From Clostridia bacterium (GTDB lineage Bacteria; Bacillota; Clostridia; TANB77; CAG-508): a DNA stretch of 64,000 nucleotides. A model generated the notes under the pieces. That model was not told the origin of the DNA. It made no database searches and saw only the letters and a program-made list of their open reading frames with translations. Shown piece after piece: positions 29,192-38,478 of the stretch. Every line of letters starts with the position of its first letter. The stretch's first letter is position 1. The position numbers were made by a program, and so were the translations under genes. The stretch is from assembly GCA_900754285.1 (NCBI GenBank), contig CAAECB010000080.1, forward strand, positions 7,056 through 71,055. Direction: 5' to 3'.

Positions 29192-32059
29192 TTACCCTCC
29201 TACTAATGCTTCTATATCTTTTCCTGTTCTTCTTGCTCTGTCTCTTAAATCTTCTAATAAAATTTGTCCTAGTTTTTGATTTCCTACGTTTACCGTTAAA
29301 TATATTGGTCTATCATTGTTACTTCCACTATAATTAGATAATACATCTTCAAATGTATCTCTCATTATATTCTGTGGTGTAACAATTTCTGGGTTCGTTT
29401 TAGCTCCTGAATATTCACCAGCTAATACTGTTGTCGCTTCTGTTAGAACTCCACCTTTTGCTAGTCTTGGTAATGTTACACTTGGTATCAAATTTATATT
29501 AAATCCAAAAGTTTTTCCTCCTAATCCAGGTACCCAGTCTGGAATATCAAATTTTAATCTATTTAATGTTTTTATAACTGCATTAACGCCCTTTACAATT
29601 CCATTTGCCATTCCTTCTATTCCACCTAAAATAGAATTTATAATGTTTTTGATTGTATTCCATATACCATTAAATATATTTGTTACTATTGTCTTAAGTC
29701 CTGTCCAAATAGTATTCCATATTGTTTTAATTCCATTTAATACATTTAATATTGTATTTTTTATTCCATTTATAACATTTGATATTGTACTTTTTATAGC
29801 ATTCCATACTGTTGAAATCACACTTTTTATTCCATTCCAAATATTACTAAAGAATGTTGCTATTGCATTAAATACTGTTTTCACTATGTTTAATATTCCA
29901 TTCCACAAATTACTTAAGAAATCTTTAATTCCATTCCATACTGTATTTATTTTGTCCATAATACTATTCCATAGATTAATAAAAAATTCCTTAATCCCAT
30001 TCCATACATTCTTTATAGTATCACATATTTTTTGCCACAAATTTTTGAAGAACTCTGCTATTTTGTTCCATATTTCTTCTGCTTTTTGTTTTATCCAATC
30101 CCATGTATCTTTTATAGCTTTTGTTACAGTATCCCAATTCATTATAGCTACTACAATTAACGCTATAACAGCAATAATTGCTACAATAATAGCAACTAAC
30201 CAGCCTATACTAATTCCAAATGCTGTCGATACTGCCGTTGCTATTGGCATAACAGCATTATAAATTGCCATAGCAGTGTTATAAATACTTATTGCTATAG
30301 CAATAACTTTTATTGCAACTGCAATGCCTAATAAAAATTCAGCAACTATTGGATTTTCAACAAACCATTTAAATATATCTACTAATCCATTTAATATATC
30401 TAGAGCAATTGTTCCTATATTCTGTCCTATATTAGATAAAGCATCTATTAATGGTTGCCAATCTATTTCTGCTATTTTTTCTGATATTCCTCTGAATTTG
30501 TCTGAACAATTGTTTAACCAATTTTGAAAACCTTCGCTTTTTACTACATTATTTATTGCTGTTAATAAATTATTAAATGCATTTGCCAAGTTCTGTACTA
30601 TTGCATCTCCATTACCATTATGATTCCAAGCATTTGAAAATGATTCTGCTATGTTCCCTATAATTGCTAAAATTAATTCTAATGATTTATATACAGTTCC
30701 GTTTGTAATTATCTTTTCAAAGCTTCCCCATACTGATGATATTAAACCTCCAACTTGCCCTGCTGTTACCTTTATTTGTTCCACCAAATCAGGTCCATAC
30801 TTATTCCAACTATCAACAAGAGGCTTAAAGAAATCATATAATTTTTGTGCTAATGTTGACATTTGATTATCTATTCCAGATAAATCAATGCTTGGTGATG
30901 CACCACCACCATTTCCACTATCAGAACTATCATTAGATTGTACATTATTAATTTCATCATGTATACCCGCTAACTGTTTCGTTTCATTTTTTGTCTTTTT
31001 TGCACTTCCAGCCATATCTGAATAAGACTTTGCACTTGCTTTTGCAAATATGTTTACTTTGAATAGTGCGTAAACAACAGATTGTATAGCTTTCATTAAT
31101 TGATATACTAAGTTAGTTACATATTGAATTACAGGAGCAAATGCTGAACCCATCGCATATTTCATATAATCAATATTCGCACTTAATTGTTTAGCACCAG
31201 CATTTTGGCTTGATAACCATTTACTAGCACAACCACTTAAAGCACTATAAATACCTTGCAACGAAAAAAGTGCACCAGCATATTTTAAAATATGTCCTAG
31301 TCCACTTTTAAATCTAACACCAATACCTTTTATATGATTATTAATATTTTGTGTTACTTTTGAAAATTTTTGTCCTATTGCTGGTAACTTACTAAAAATA
31401 TCTTTTATTTTAGAAATACCTGGTTTTGCTTGTTCTATTTTTTGTTTAAATCCTCCCAAAAAACTACTCAATTTATTTTGAGTAGTTGATGTTTTTGAAG
31501 TTTGTTGTTCTAGTTCTGCCATTTTGGATTTTGCACTATTTAACAATGCATTATATTTTTCAATTTCATTATTCAATTTATCACTTTGCTTAACTAAACT
31601 TTGATAATTTGTATTATTATCTAATTTTTTATATGTTTCTTGCTTTATTTGTTTATTTCCAGCTTCTGGCATTTCTTTTATTACTGATTGATTTGTATCA
31701 TATCTTATTTTGTCTAATGCATTATTTGTAACATCTAACTTTAATTGTCGACTAGTTATTTTCTTTTGTAGACTATCTATTTCTTTTTCTATTTGTGTAA
31801 TTTGTTTCTGTGCATCTTTATTATTTACTTTTATTGCAATTTCACTATTTTCTGAACTTTTTTTGAAATCTTCCATCTTCTTTTTCATAAAATTAACTGC
31901 TTGATGTAACTTGTTTGTCATTGCTTTTGTATCCACTTTTGAAAAAGCATCTTGTGCTTGTTTCATTGATTGTTTTATTGCTGGTATTATCTTTTGAAAT
32001 TCTTTCAATGCTTCTTCTACTTTTGCAGTTACAATTATTTCTATTTCTTCTACTTTCAT
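29192..32059 (-). CDS. Tape measure protein
   Basis: 955 residues. N-terminal coiled coil (to about 250), hydrophobic membrane-like segments around 610-660, and a long run of Trp-containing repeats of the form (I/V)WN(G/A)IK about every 11-18 residues (about 675-840), typical of siphovirus tape measures that set tail length. C-terminus LEDLRDRARRTGKDIEALVGG. ATG 32059 follows AAAGGAGGA. Confidence 0.9.
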   Translation of the reverse strand: MKVEEIEIIVTAKVEEALKEFQKIIPAIKQSMKQAQDAFSKVDTKAMTNKLHQAVNFMKKKMEDFKKSSENSEIAIKVNNKDAQKQITQIEKEIDSLQKKITSRQLKLDVTNNALDKIRYDTNQSVIKEMPEAGNKQIKQETYKKLDNNTNYQSLVKQSDKLNNEIEKYNALLNSAKSKMAELEQQTSKTSTTQNKLSSFLGGFKQKIEQAKPGISKIKDIFSKLPAIGQKFSKVTQNINNHIKGIGVRFKSGLGHILKYAGALFSLQGIYSALSGCASKWLSSQNAGAKQLSANIDYMKYAMGSAFAPVIQYVTNLVYQLMKAIQSVVYALFKVNIFAKASAKSYSDMAGSAKKTKNETKQLAGIHDEINNVQSNDSSDSGNGGGASPSIDLSGIDNQMSTLAQKLYDFFKPLVDSWNKYGPDLVEQIKVTAGQVGGLISSVWGSFEKIITNGTVYKSLELILAIIGNIAESFSNAWNHNGNGDAIVQNLANAFNNLLTAINNVVKSEGFQNWLNNCSDKFRGISEKIAEIDWQPLIDALSNIGQNIGTIALDILNGLVDIFKWFVENPIVAEFLLGIAVAIKVIAIAISIYNTAMAIYNAVMPIATAVSTAFGISIGWLVAIIVAIIAVIALIVVAIMNWDTVTKAIKDTWDWIKQKAEEIWNKIAEFFKNLWQKICDTIKNVWNGIKEFFINLWNSIMDKINTVWNGIKDFLSNLWNGILNIVKTVFNAIATFFSNIWNGIKSVISTVWNAIKSTISNVINGIKNTILNVLNGIKTIWNTIWTGLKTIVTNIFNGIWNTIKNIINSILGGIEGMANGIVKGVNAVIKTLNRLKFDIPDWVPGLGGKTFGFNINLIPSVTLPRLAKGGVLTEATTVLAGEYSGAKTNPEIVTPQNIMRDTFEDVLSNYSGSNNDRPIYLTVNVGNQKLGQILLEDLRDRARRTGKDIEALVGG

Positions 32060-32094
32060 TATTATCCTCCTTTCTTTTTTTATATTTAACATAA

Positions 32095-32124
32095 TAAAAA
32101 AACACCTACTCTATGTAAGTGTCT
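32095..32124 (-). terminator. Terminator upstream of tape measure
   Basis: Minus-strand stem GACACTTAC/GTAGGTGTT followed by seven Ts and ATTATG. It overlaps the end of the cargo nuclease gene and resembles elements at 38479 and 44895. Confidence 0.7.
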
Positions 32125-33070
32125 TCGTTTTATTCTTTTCTATCATATTTTGTAATGTATCTCTGTCCCATAATATTATTCCTGTGACTTTAGCAAGTTT
32201 TTGAGCATTATATGTAAATTTACTATTAGTTAATACAACTGCAATATTGCAACCATAATAATCTTTGCCAGACATAGCTTCTTGAATAGCATCATTTCCA
32301 ACTTTTCCATTATACCTTTTACATTGTATTGCATATTTTACTTTATCTTTTTCTGCAATAATATCTATTCCATAGTCTATGCTTTTGGGTGTATTTATAA
32401 CATTTTCATATCCATTAAATCTTAATAATTTAACACAAAATTCTTCAAATTCAAATCCATCAAGATTATCTATTAATCTAAAATCGCATTTATTTATAAA
32501 ATCTATTTTTTCTTTTTCTGATTTTATTTTACTATTTAGAATTTCTAGTTCTTTTTGTAATTTTTCTTTTTCTTTTTTTAAAGTATTATTTTTATTTGAT
32601 AATATGTCAAATGTCCTTTCTTCTCCTTTTATTGCTCTATTGATAATGTCTTCGTGTTCAGTAATTTGTTCTAATCTATTCTTTTTATCTTCTAATTTTA
32701 TTATTTCTACACGAATTTTATTTTTATTTTTAATTAGTTGATTAATATTTTCTTGGTATTTACTAATTAGACTAAGAATTTCTTGGTTATTATTTATATA
32801 TTTCTTAATTTCTTCTTTGTTTACTTCTAAATCTCTAATCTCAAATTCTAGTCTTTCTTTAATTTTATGTAATTTAATAATTTCTTTTATTATTGGTTTT
32901 CCAAGAATTTGGACTACAACTTTTCTTTCCCATAAAAAACATATAGTAAAAATTATGAAGAAAAATAAAAAAATTGGGAAACTATTATTTATAAAGAGTG
33001 TACTTATTAATAAATTTAACAATCCCAATAATAAAACTAATTTTTCTTTTGTATTATGATTATTCTTCAA
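32111..33070 (-). CDS. Membrane-anchored Mrr-like restriction endonuclease (cargo gene)
   Basis: 319 residues. Two N-terminal transmembrane helices (about 10-48), a coiled coil (about 65-190), then a Mrr_cat/PD-(D/E)XK nuclease domain with DGFEFEEFCVKLLRFNGYEN, the catalytic D-(x)n-QCK pattern (DYGIDIIAEKDK then YAIQCKRYNGKVG) and VVLTNSKFTYNAQKLA. It interrupts tail genes and is bounded downstream by a terminator, so it looks like a moron. Likely restricts foreign DNA at the membrane; inferred. TTG start with GGAG upstream. Confidence 0.75.
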   Translation of the reverse strand: MKNNHNTKEKLVLLLGLLNLLISTLFINNSFPIFLFFFIIFTICFLWERKVVVQILGKPIIKEIIKLHKIKERLEFEIRDLEVNKEEIKKYINNNQEILSLISKYQENINQLIKNKNKIRVEIIKLEDKKNRLEQITEHEDIINRAIKGEERTFDILSNKNNTLKKEKEKLQKELEILNSKIKSEKEKIDFINKCDFRLIDNLDGFEFEEFCVKLLRFNGYENVINTPKSIDYGIDIIAEKDKVKYAIQCKRYNGKVGNDAIQEAMSGKDYYGCNIAVVLTNSKFTYNAQKLAKVTGIILWDRDTLQNMIEKNKTKTLT

Positions 33071-33085
33071 TTCATCAACTCCATT

Positions 33086-33376
33086 TTATCTATATACTAT
33101 TAATGTTCTTATTAAAAAAGCACTACCCATTGATTGAAACATAGTATTGTCTATTTTTATATCTATAATTTCATATCCATTTGATTGCATTTTTTCAATT
33201 ATATTATTAATTTGAATAGTATACTTATTTTCACACTCTAATCCGTTTGTTGTTGATTTTGACATTGTATTAAGCATTATTATGTGCTTTTTTCCATCTT
33301 TTTGCTTAAGATATTTTTCTATATTTTTATATAAATTTTCAGTAGAATTTTCATACCCTTTATCAAATAATCCCAT
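33086..33376 (-). CDS. Small protein paired with the Mrr-like cargo gene
   Basis: 96 residues, no recognised family; the second half (NNIIEKMQSNGYEIIDIKID) resembles small alpha/beta folds. GGAGG site before ATG. Could be an accessory or immunity partner of the adjacent nuclease, or just the first cargo gene. Confidence 0.55.
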   Translation of the reverse strand: MGLFDKGYENSTENLYKNIEKYLKQKDGKKHIIMLNTMSKSTTNGLECENKYTIQINNIIEKMQSNGYEIIDIKIDNTMFQSMGSAFLIRTLIVYR

Positions 33377-33464
33377 ATTAAAACCTCCATTTCATTTATT
33401 ATAAATAAATTATAGCACTTTCAATTATGCTTTTTTGTCGAATGTTGTCGAAAATAATATTTTT

Positions 33465-33791
33465 TTAATTTTTTTCTGATTTCATTATTCCTCTCATTCT
33501 TCTTATAATTTCTTCTGGAGACTGTATTTGCTGTTCTTCCTCATTAAATAGCTCTTTGTAGTTATCTCTAATCAGTATTATTTTTGGATTCTTACTCATA
33601 CTATCTGCTCTTATAAGTTTATTTGTTACCGCTTCTTGTAAGTTAATTTCACGTTTTAAGTCATCTATTATTTTTATTAGATGAGATTGACAGTACACAT
33701 TTATTTCTAAATATCTACTATTCCAAAACTCATATGGTTTCATATCAAAATAATAAGCTAATCTTTCCATTGAATATATCAATTCAATCAA
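33465..33791 (-). CDS. Tail assembly chaperone, downstream (T) reading frame
   Basis: 108 residues from a TTG with no ribosome site. The frame is open upstream through more than 40 codons overlapping the 33827 gene in its -1 phase, reading LRGLNEIVEKIKESNN into LIELIYSMERL. This matches the G/GT arrangement, in which a -1 frameshift makes a fusion used for tape-measure chaperoning. No classic slippery heptamer was found, so the slip site is unknown. Confidence 0.65.
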   Translation of the reverse strand: MIELIYSMERLAYYFDMKPYEFWNSRYLEINVYCQSHLIKIIDDLKREINLQEAVTNKLIRADSMSKNPKIILIRDNYKELFNEEEQQIQSPEEIIRRMRGIMKSEKN

Positions 33792-33826
33792 ATTATTAGA
33801 TTCTTTGATTTTTTCTACTATTTCAT

Positions 33827-34288
33827 TTAAGCCTCGTAGCCTTGAAATCCTTGTTCTTGGAATTGTTTCTCTGCTATTTTGCTCATTGCACTTTCTGCTG
33901 ATTTTTGAACTAATTCGTTCATATTCATTGTTGATAAAGGATTTGAGGTCATTTCTTTTAATTCTTTCTTGCTCATTTTCTTTTTGAAAAAACCCTCTTC
34001 ATTCAATGCCTCTGCAATCTTAGCATATAATTCACTTATAGTTATTCCTTCTGCTCTACAATCATCTATAAAATCATATACTTCATCTGATGAATTAAAT
34101 GCACTTTCTCCATTCTCGTTTTCTGCTAACTTAAATATTATTTTTGTTAAAGCTTCTCCATCTAATATTGAATATGCTTTTACAAATGCTTCTTCAAAGT
34201 TTTTGTTTTTTAGTAGATTAGCTATATCTACTATTTTTCTTGTTTTTAGTACTAAATTAATATTTTTATTTTTTGTTTCTATTATCAT
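33827..34288 (-). CDS. Tail assembly chaperone (gpG-like)
   Basis: 153 residues, helical. Located between major tail protein and tape measure, as lambda G is. ATG follows AAAGGAGAG. The C-terminal third overlaps an open -1 frame leading into the 33465 frame. Confidence 0.7.
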   Translation of the reverse strand: MIIETKNKNINLVLKTRKIVDIANLLKNKNFEEAFVKAYSILDGEALTKIIFKLAENENGESAFNSSDEVYDFIDDCRAEGITISELYAKIAEALNEEGFFKKKMSKKELKEMTSNPLSTMNMNELVQKSAESAMSKIAEKQFQEQGFQGYEA

Positions 34289-34393
34289 TTTATTTCTCTC
34301 CTTTGCAAAAGAGAGAAGGCCTAAGCCTCCTCAGTATTTTCTTCTATTGTGCTAGTAATTTTCTTTGTTCTACTCCTAGCACTTAATGTAGAA

Positions 34394-34852
34394 CTATTCT
34401 GTGGGAAAGCCTTTGCTTTCTTGTATTTCTGAACTTCTATAGATTGTTAATTTTGTTTTTAACATATCATCTAGAGCAATTTCACTCATTCCTACAAAGC
34501 ATGTTCCTGTGAAATACCATGTAATTGGTTTTCCAGATTCTGATGCTGTACTTTCTGGTAGTTGTATTGCCCAATATCCATTTGTTTTGGCTGTTTGCAC
34601 AGCTTTTAATTCATCATATTGATCTTCTTTAAATAATATTTCTATTTCTAAATTTTCTGCTTTTTGTCTTCCTTCTGCCATTCTTTCATCAGGAATATCT
34701 AAAGCACTATATGTAACCCCTTCTGGAGCCTTTAGAAACTCTGGTATACTTTGTACAAAAGCAATTTGCTTTCTTTTTGATGCTGATTTTAAATCTTCTA
34801 ATGTATCAGCATGAAATAATTTAGTCATTGTACTTGTTTTTGGTTCTGACAT
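34394..34852 (-). CDS. Major tail protein; possible +1 extended form to 34321
   Basis: 152 residues, beta-rich tail-tube protein (phi13-type) with ESTASESGKPITWYFTGTCF and LDDMLKTKLTIYRSSEI. ATG 34852 follows GGAGGA. It ends TTT CCC ACA GAA TAG. The +1 frame from CCC stays open for another 24 codons (SSTLSARSRTKKITSTIEEN) to TAG at 34321, filling the gap before the next gene. This recalls Listeria phage PSA, where +1 slipping at proline codons makes longer structural proteins. Confidence 0.8.
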   Translation of the reverse strand: MSEPKTSTMTKLFHADTLEDLKSASKRKQIAFVQSIPEFLKAPEGVTYSALDIPDERMAEGRQKAENLEIEILFKEDQYDELKAVQTAKTNGYWAIQLPESTASESGKPITWYFTGTCFVGMSEIALDDMLKTKLTIYRSSEIQESKGFPTE

Positions 34853-34867
34853 CTTCAATTCCTCCTA

Positions 34868-35254
34868 TTATCTTATAAAATTAAAAGAGGTTGTTATTGA
34901 ATTATAACTAACCTCAAATGTTATTGTTATACCGTATTTTTGCAATATAGAGTCATATACTGCAGGGCTGGTATTTGTCCTTATAAAATTTAATTCTTGA
35001 AGCTTTTTATCAACTTCATCTGTCATTTTCATTGCTTGGCGTTGCTTTTCGTTCCAACAAGTTATTGATATCTGGAATGTAGATTTAATCGGAAATGCAT
35101 TCTCTGTTAAATTTACTGATTTTAAAGGTGTATGTAACTCTAAGCAAGGAAATGTACTTGTAGTAGTTGGATTTGTTAATATTTGCTTATACTTTAATAT
35201 CTCTAGTTTCTCATATACTAAATCACTAAACTCTAATTCACTTAAATCTTTCAT
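34868..35254 (-). CDS. Tail terminator-like / head-tail protein
   Basis: 128 residues, alpha/beta, located between the HK97-gp10-like and major tail genes, where tail completion proteins occur. ATG overlaps the stop of the upstream gene by one base. Assigned by synteny. Confidence 0.6.
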   Translation of the reverse strand: MKDLSELEFSDLVYEKLEILKYKQILTNPTTTSTFPCLELHTPLKSVNLTENAFPIKSTFQISITCWNEKQRQAMKMTDEVDKKLQELNFIRTNTSPAVYDSILQKYGITITFEVSYNSITTSFNFIR

Positions 35255-35798
35255 TATTTACAACACTCCTTTAGCATTTCATCTAATTTTTTCTTAACTA
35301 TTTCTGCATTTTCATTTCTACTTTTAAAACTTGCATCAGTCATAAAATGATTAGCTTTTGCTCCGAACTGCCACATAAAATTGTTTTCCACTTATTGTTA
35401 TAATAGGATAATTTAATGTTCTTCCTACTTTGTCTATAGGTATATACCATTCTGTATAACCTGATTCGATAAAGTGTTTTGTTTTCCCTATATGTTCTTG
35501 TTCAGCATATTGTCCAGTGCCAAAGTATTCAAACCATAAATAAGATTGTCCATTTTCAGTCATAAATTTAGAAGAATCTGCATAAACACGACCGCTTCAC
35601 TTCTTTAGTAGACATATCAATCATTTCTACTAATATGCCATCTTCCTTATGCCCTTTTTCCAACCTTATTGCATAACCTCTAATGTTTTTTAGTACATCT
35701 TCTGTTATTATTTGAGCTGTTTTGGGTAATTTTTGAATTATAGTATCTATTTTCTTAAAATTATGTTTCACTTTAATATTACAATTGAATTTTATCAC
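35254..35798 (-). CDS. HK97-gp10-like tail component; two +1 recoding sites at CGG
   Basis: A 180-residue protein only if the C is skipped at two CGG codons, 35594-35592 and 35365-35363. Segments read TKEVK/GRVYADSSKFMTENGQSYL and FYVAV/GAKANHFMTDASFKSRNEN. Without shifting it breaks into three frames (35568, 35351 and the last reading to 35254). Length 545 equals 3n+2, as two single-base skips require. The family sits in the neck region of siphoviruses. Overlaps neighbouring genes at both ends, as intact phage genes do. Confidence 0.85.
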
Positions 35799-36121
35799 TG
35801 TACTTTCTCCATTCTATATACATAAGTACTTCCTATTTTATTTTTATCTAGTACTCTATATTCTGGAATAAACTTTTCCGATTTTGAGATATCTTCAAAT
35901 GATATTCCATTTCCTTTTTGTATATCATAATCTCTAGTCGTACGACCTTTATATGTACTATAATCCACTTCACCAGTAGACTTTCTATCTAACTCATTGA
36001 CATCTTGCTGCATATTTAGCCAAGCTAGTCCTTTATATTTCCATACTTTATTTGACTCACCGTGGTCTTCTATTTCTTTATACTCTGATATATATACTTT
36101 TATTAAGTCTCGTAATAACAT
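35795..36121 (-). CDS. Head-tail closure protein (head-tail adaptor)
   Basis: 108 residues, small beta-barrel type with KYKGLAWLNMQQDVNELDRK and a C-terminal TYVYRMEKVQ. Overlaps both flanking genes by 1-4 bases. Synteny with HK97-type connector operons supports the role. Confidence 0.65.
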   Translation of the reverse strand: MLLRDLIKVYISEYKEIEDHGESNKVWKYKGLAWLNMQQDVNELDRKSTGEVDYSTYKGRTTRDYDIQKGNGISFEDISKSEKFIPEYRVLDKNKIGSTYVYRMEKVQ

Positions 36122-36426
36122 TATTTAATCCTCCTTAAACCAGATTTTATAATGTCATTTCTTAACTTATCTATAATATCTTCAAATGATGTTGAAATAG
36201 AACCTTCATTTCGACTTGTTAAGCCTTCTGCTCCCCTTGAAAGATATATTGCTTTTGTTGCTTTCTTTATATATGGAAATAGTTTTGTGTCATCTTTTTG
36301 TCTATTAGAAATATCAGAGGCAATAGAACTTACTTCCTCTAATATTTCATTTAAGACTTCTTTATCATCTTTATAATTAGCCCCTAAATCAGCTATTATT
36401 TTGTCTATATTACTGGTTTCTGCCAT
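36121..36426 (-). CDS. Head-tail connector (gp6-like)
   Basis: 101 residues, helical. Directly after the capsid region; matches the gp6-like DNA-packaging connector pattern with FPYIKKATKAIYLSRGAEGL. Good ribosome site (AAGGAGG). Confidence 0.7.
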   Translation of the reverse strand: MAETSNIDKIIADLGANYKDDKEVLNEILEEVSSIASDISNRQKDDTKLFPYIKKATKAIYLSRGAEGLTSRNEGSISTSFEDIIDKLRNDIIKSGLRRIK

Positions 36427-36443
36427 TTCTATTGCCTCCTTAA

Positions 36444-36551
36444 TTATTCTTTTTCAGCTTTTGGTTTATCTTCTTTTGTTTCTTTCTTTTCAGCTTTTGG
36501 TTTAGCTTCTTTTTCTGCTTTGTTTATTTTTAGTCCTATAAATGTTGACAT
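36444..36551 (-). CDS. Short Lys/Glu-rich peptide gene
   Basis: 35 residues: MSTFIGLKINKAEKEAKPKA followed by an imperfect repeat of KPKAEKKE. Strong GGAGG site and tight spacing between capsid and gp6-like genes support expression. Function unknown. Confidence 0.6.
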   Translation of the reverse strand: MSTFIGLKINKAEKEAKPKAEKKETKEDKPKAEKE

Positions 36552-36562
36552 TTGTTTACCTC

Positions 36563-37549
36563 CTAACCTTCGTATGAGCAGTATACACCAGCTAATTTGT
36601 TTTCATATACATGTCCATATAAGTTGTTATTTCTGTATTTGAATACGTTACTGTCTCCGTTTTGGTCTTCGTCAGGTGTAAAGTATTTAATGAATTGGTC
36701 CATAGCTGTAACAACTGCAGATTTTTCAACACATAAGAAGTTTATATCTTTTCCACCTTCTACTAATTCATAATAGTTTAATGTTTTTGGGTTTCCAGAT
36801 GGAGAATTTACTTTTGAATATACTCCTCCTGATTCAGTATAATATGTTTTACTTGATACTACTTCTGTATCTGTTGATTTTACATATGTGTCTTTTGCTT
36901 TTTGATATCCATAGTTTTCTTTTCCACTGTTTAATGTTACTGCTGTATACATTCTTGTTTGTGGAACTTCAATTATTGTTGCAAATCTTTCTAATACTTT
37001 TTTAGATTTAGTTGTATCTAAATCATCAATCATTCCTTTTAGAGTTGGTGTTATGAATAAGATTCTATTTTCTGTTGAAACTTCATCTTCATCCATTTTA
37101 TTTGTACATGCTCTTAATGCACTTACAGCTCCTGCACCATCAGAAATTGTTTCTTTCTTTCTTGATATTCCATCTACTCCTGCTATTTTTGCTATTCTTG
37201 CTGCATCTGTCTCTGGAACTACTTTTGTTCTTACAAATTCTCCTGATAATTTTGCAAATGGTAATCCTAATGCTTCTTGATTATCTAATCTATCAATTCT
37301 TAAGTCTTGACTTCTTTCTTTATCATATTTTACTGTTTCCCATTTGAAAGTTGTTGAACCTTTTGTGTATCCATCATTTCTTGAGAAATCTCCTAAACCA
37401 TCCATATCTAGTTTAGCCACTTTAATTTCTCCGTTTAATCCTTTTTGTACTGTTGTTTCATCTCCATCTAATATAGATGTTTTTGCTTCATTTTTATATA
37501 CTTCATCTAATTTTGGTAAGTATATTGTTGATATTTCAATATTATTCAT
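36563..37549 (-). CDS. Major capsid protein
   Basis: 328 residues with an N-terminal SILDGDETTVQKGLNGEIKV segment and a central inserted domain (about 215-265). It follows the scaffold gene and precedes connectors, as in related Clostridia siphoviruses. GGAGG upstream. HK97-fold is assumed from the gene neighbourhood. Confidence 0.85.
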   Translation of the reverse strand: MNNIEISTIYLPKLDEVYKNEAKTSILDGDETTVQKGLNGEIKVAKLDMDGLGDFSRNDGYTKGSTTFKWETVKYDKERSQDLRIDRLDNQEALGLPFAKLSGEFVRTKVVPETDAARIAKIAGVDGISRKKETISDGAGAVSALRACTNKMDEDEVSTENRILFITPTLKGMIDDLDTTKSKKVLERFATIIEVPQTRMYTAVTLNSGKENYGYQKAKDTYVKSTDTEVVSSKTYYTESGGVYSKVNSPSGNPKTLNYYELVEGGKDINFLCVEKSAVVTAMDQFIKYFTPDEDQNGDSNVFKYRNNNLYGHVYENKLAGVYCSYEG

Positions 37550-37561
37550 TTTTTAATCCTC

Positions 37562-38152
37562 CTATTTTATTAATCCCATTGCCTTTCTTATTGCTTCATC
37601 AGCACTTGACTTATTACCAGATGGGTCTGGGTTATATGGTGGTTTTTCTTTTGACCACTCGTTTACAGCTTTTTCTGTAATTCTATCTTGAATTGTTTTT
37701 ATAAGCTTTGTTTTTTCTTGTAATTGCTCTGCTGTCATGTTTTCATAATCAAAAAGATTTAAAAATTCTGGGTCAAATGCTGTATCTTGTGTTGTTGCTA
37801 TCTTTAAAGCTTCATCTTTTAAATCTCTAGCATTTAACTTTTTTTGCATTGCTTCATAATCTTTTTGTTGCTTTTGCAATTGATATTGTAATTTTTCAGT
37901 TTCGTTCATTTGTGCTAATCTTTCAGCCTCTGATTTTTCAGCATCATTTTTTGCTTTCCAACTATCTTGTGCTGTTTGAATAGCTTTTTGAACTCTTCTG
38001 TCAAATTCTGCTTGATTCTTTCCATCTTTTAAGAAATCATCAAATGTTACAGGGTTGTTGTTTGCTCCTGTATTATTTTGGTTATTTGCTCCCGCTGGTT
38101 CATTATCTGCCCCAGTATTAGTATTGTTTGTATTATTGTCTTGTCCTTCCAT
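37562..38152 (-). CDS. Scaffolding protein (DUF4355 / GP20-like)
   Basis: 196 residues: Asn-rich disordered N-terminus, long central coiled coil (about 50-120), C-terminal DSNG-like tail. Directs procapsid assembly and lies just before the capsid gene. AAAGGAG upstream of ATG. Confidence 0.85.
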   Translation of the reverse strand: MEGQDNNTNNTNTGADNEPAGANNQNNTGANNNPVTFDDFLKDGKNQAEFDRRVQKAIQTAQDSWKAKNDAEKSEAERLAQMNETEKLQYQLQKQQKDYEAMQKKLNARDLKDEALKIATTQDTAFDPEFLNLFDYENMTAEQLQEKTKLIKTIQDRITEKAVNEWSKEKPPYNPDPSGNKSSADEAIRKAMGLIK

Positions 38153-38166
38153 TTCTTACTCCTTTT

Positions 38167-38198
38167 GCCCCAGCCATTGCCTAAGCCCCAGCCATTGC
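38167..38198. repeat. Two 14-bp GC-rich direct repeats in the scaffold leader
   Basis: GCCCCAGCCATTGC occurs twice, 18 bases apart, immediately upstream of the scaffold ribosome site. Unusually GC-rich for this prophage. The rest of 38199-38302 shows no gene. Confidence 0.7.
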
Positions 38199-38302
38199 GA
38201 ATTTGTATTCTGTTATTCTTTAGTGCCTTCAACCAGTAAAAAGGCATAAAAAATAGACGCACGTCTACGTCTAAAAATTTATAATTATAAAATGTTAATA
38301 AC

Positions 38303-38458
38303 TTATCTATTCTTTTTGCTCTCCATAATCCCCTGATAAAACTCAAATTTTATTGGTTCTATAAATAATGGTCTTAATATTGTAATTATAGTAAATATAA
38401 TCCAATACCAAGTTGGCATTTGTAATTTAATGCTTAATATTAAAACTAATAACCACAT
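38303..38458 (-). CDS. Small membrane protein
   Basis: 51 residues with one hydrophobic helix (MWLLVLILSIKLQMPTWYWI onward) and a Lys-rich end. AAGGTGG precedes the ATG. Follows a terminator-like hairpin. Unknown function. Confidence 0.6.
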   Translation of the reverse strand: MWLLVLILSIKLQMPTWYWIIFTIITILRPLFIEPIKFEFYQGIMESKKNR

Positions 38459-38478
38459 ACTTTCCACCTTCTTTCCAT

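Noticed and set aside
31893..32105. 70-codon frame at the tape measure start
   Set aside because: Out-of-phase shadow of the tape measure N-terminus.
38047..38346. 99-codon minus-strand frame overlapping the scaffold gene start
   Set aside because: It runs through the GC-rich direct repeats and the scaffold gene in another phase, with no ribosome site; the 51-residue gene at 38303-38458 explains the region better.
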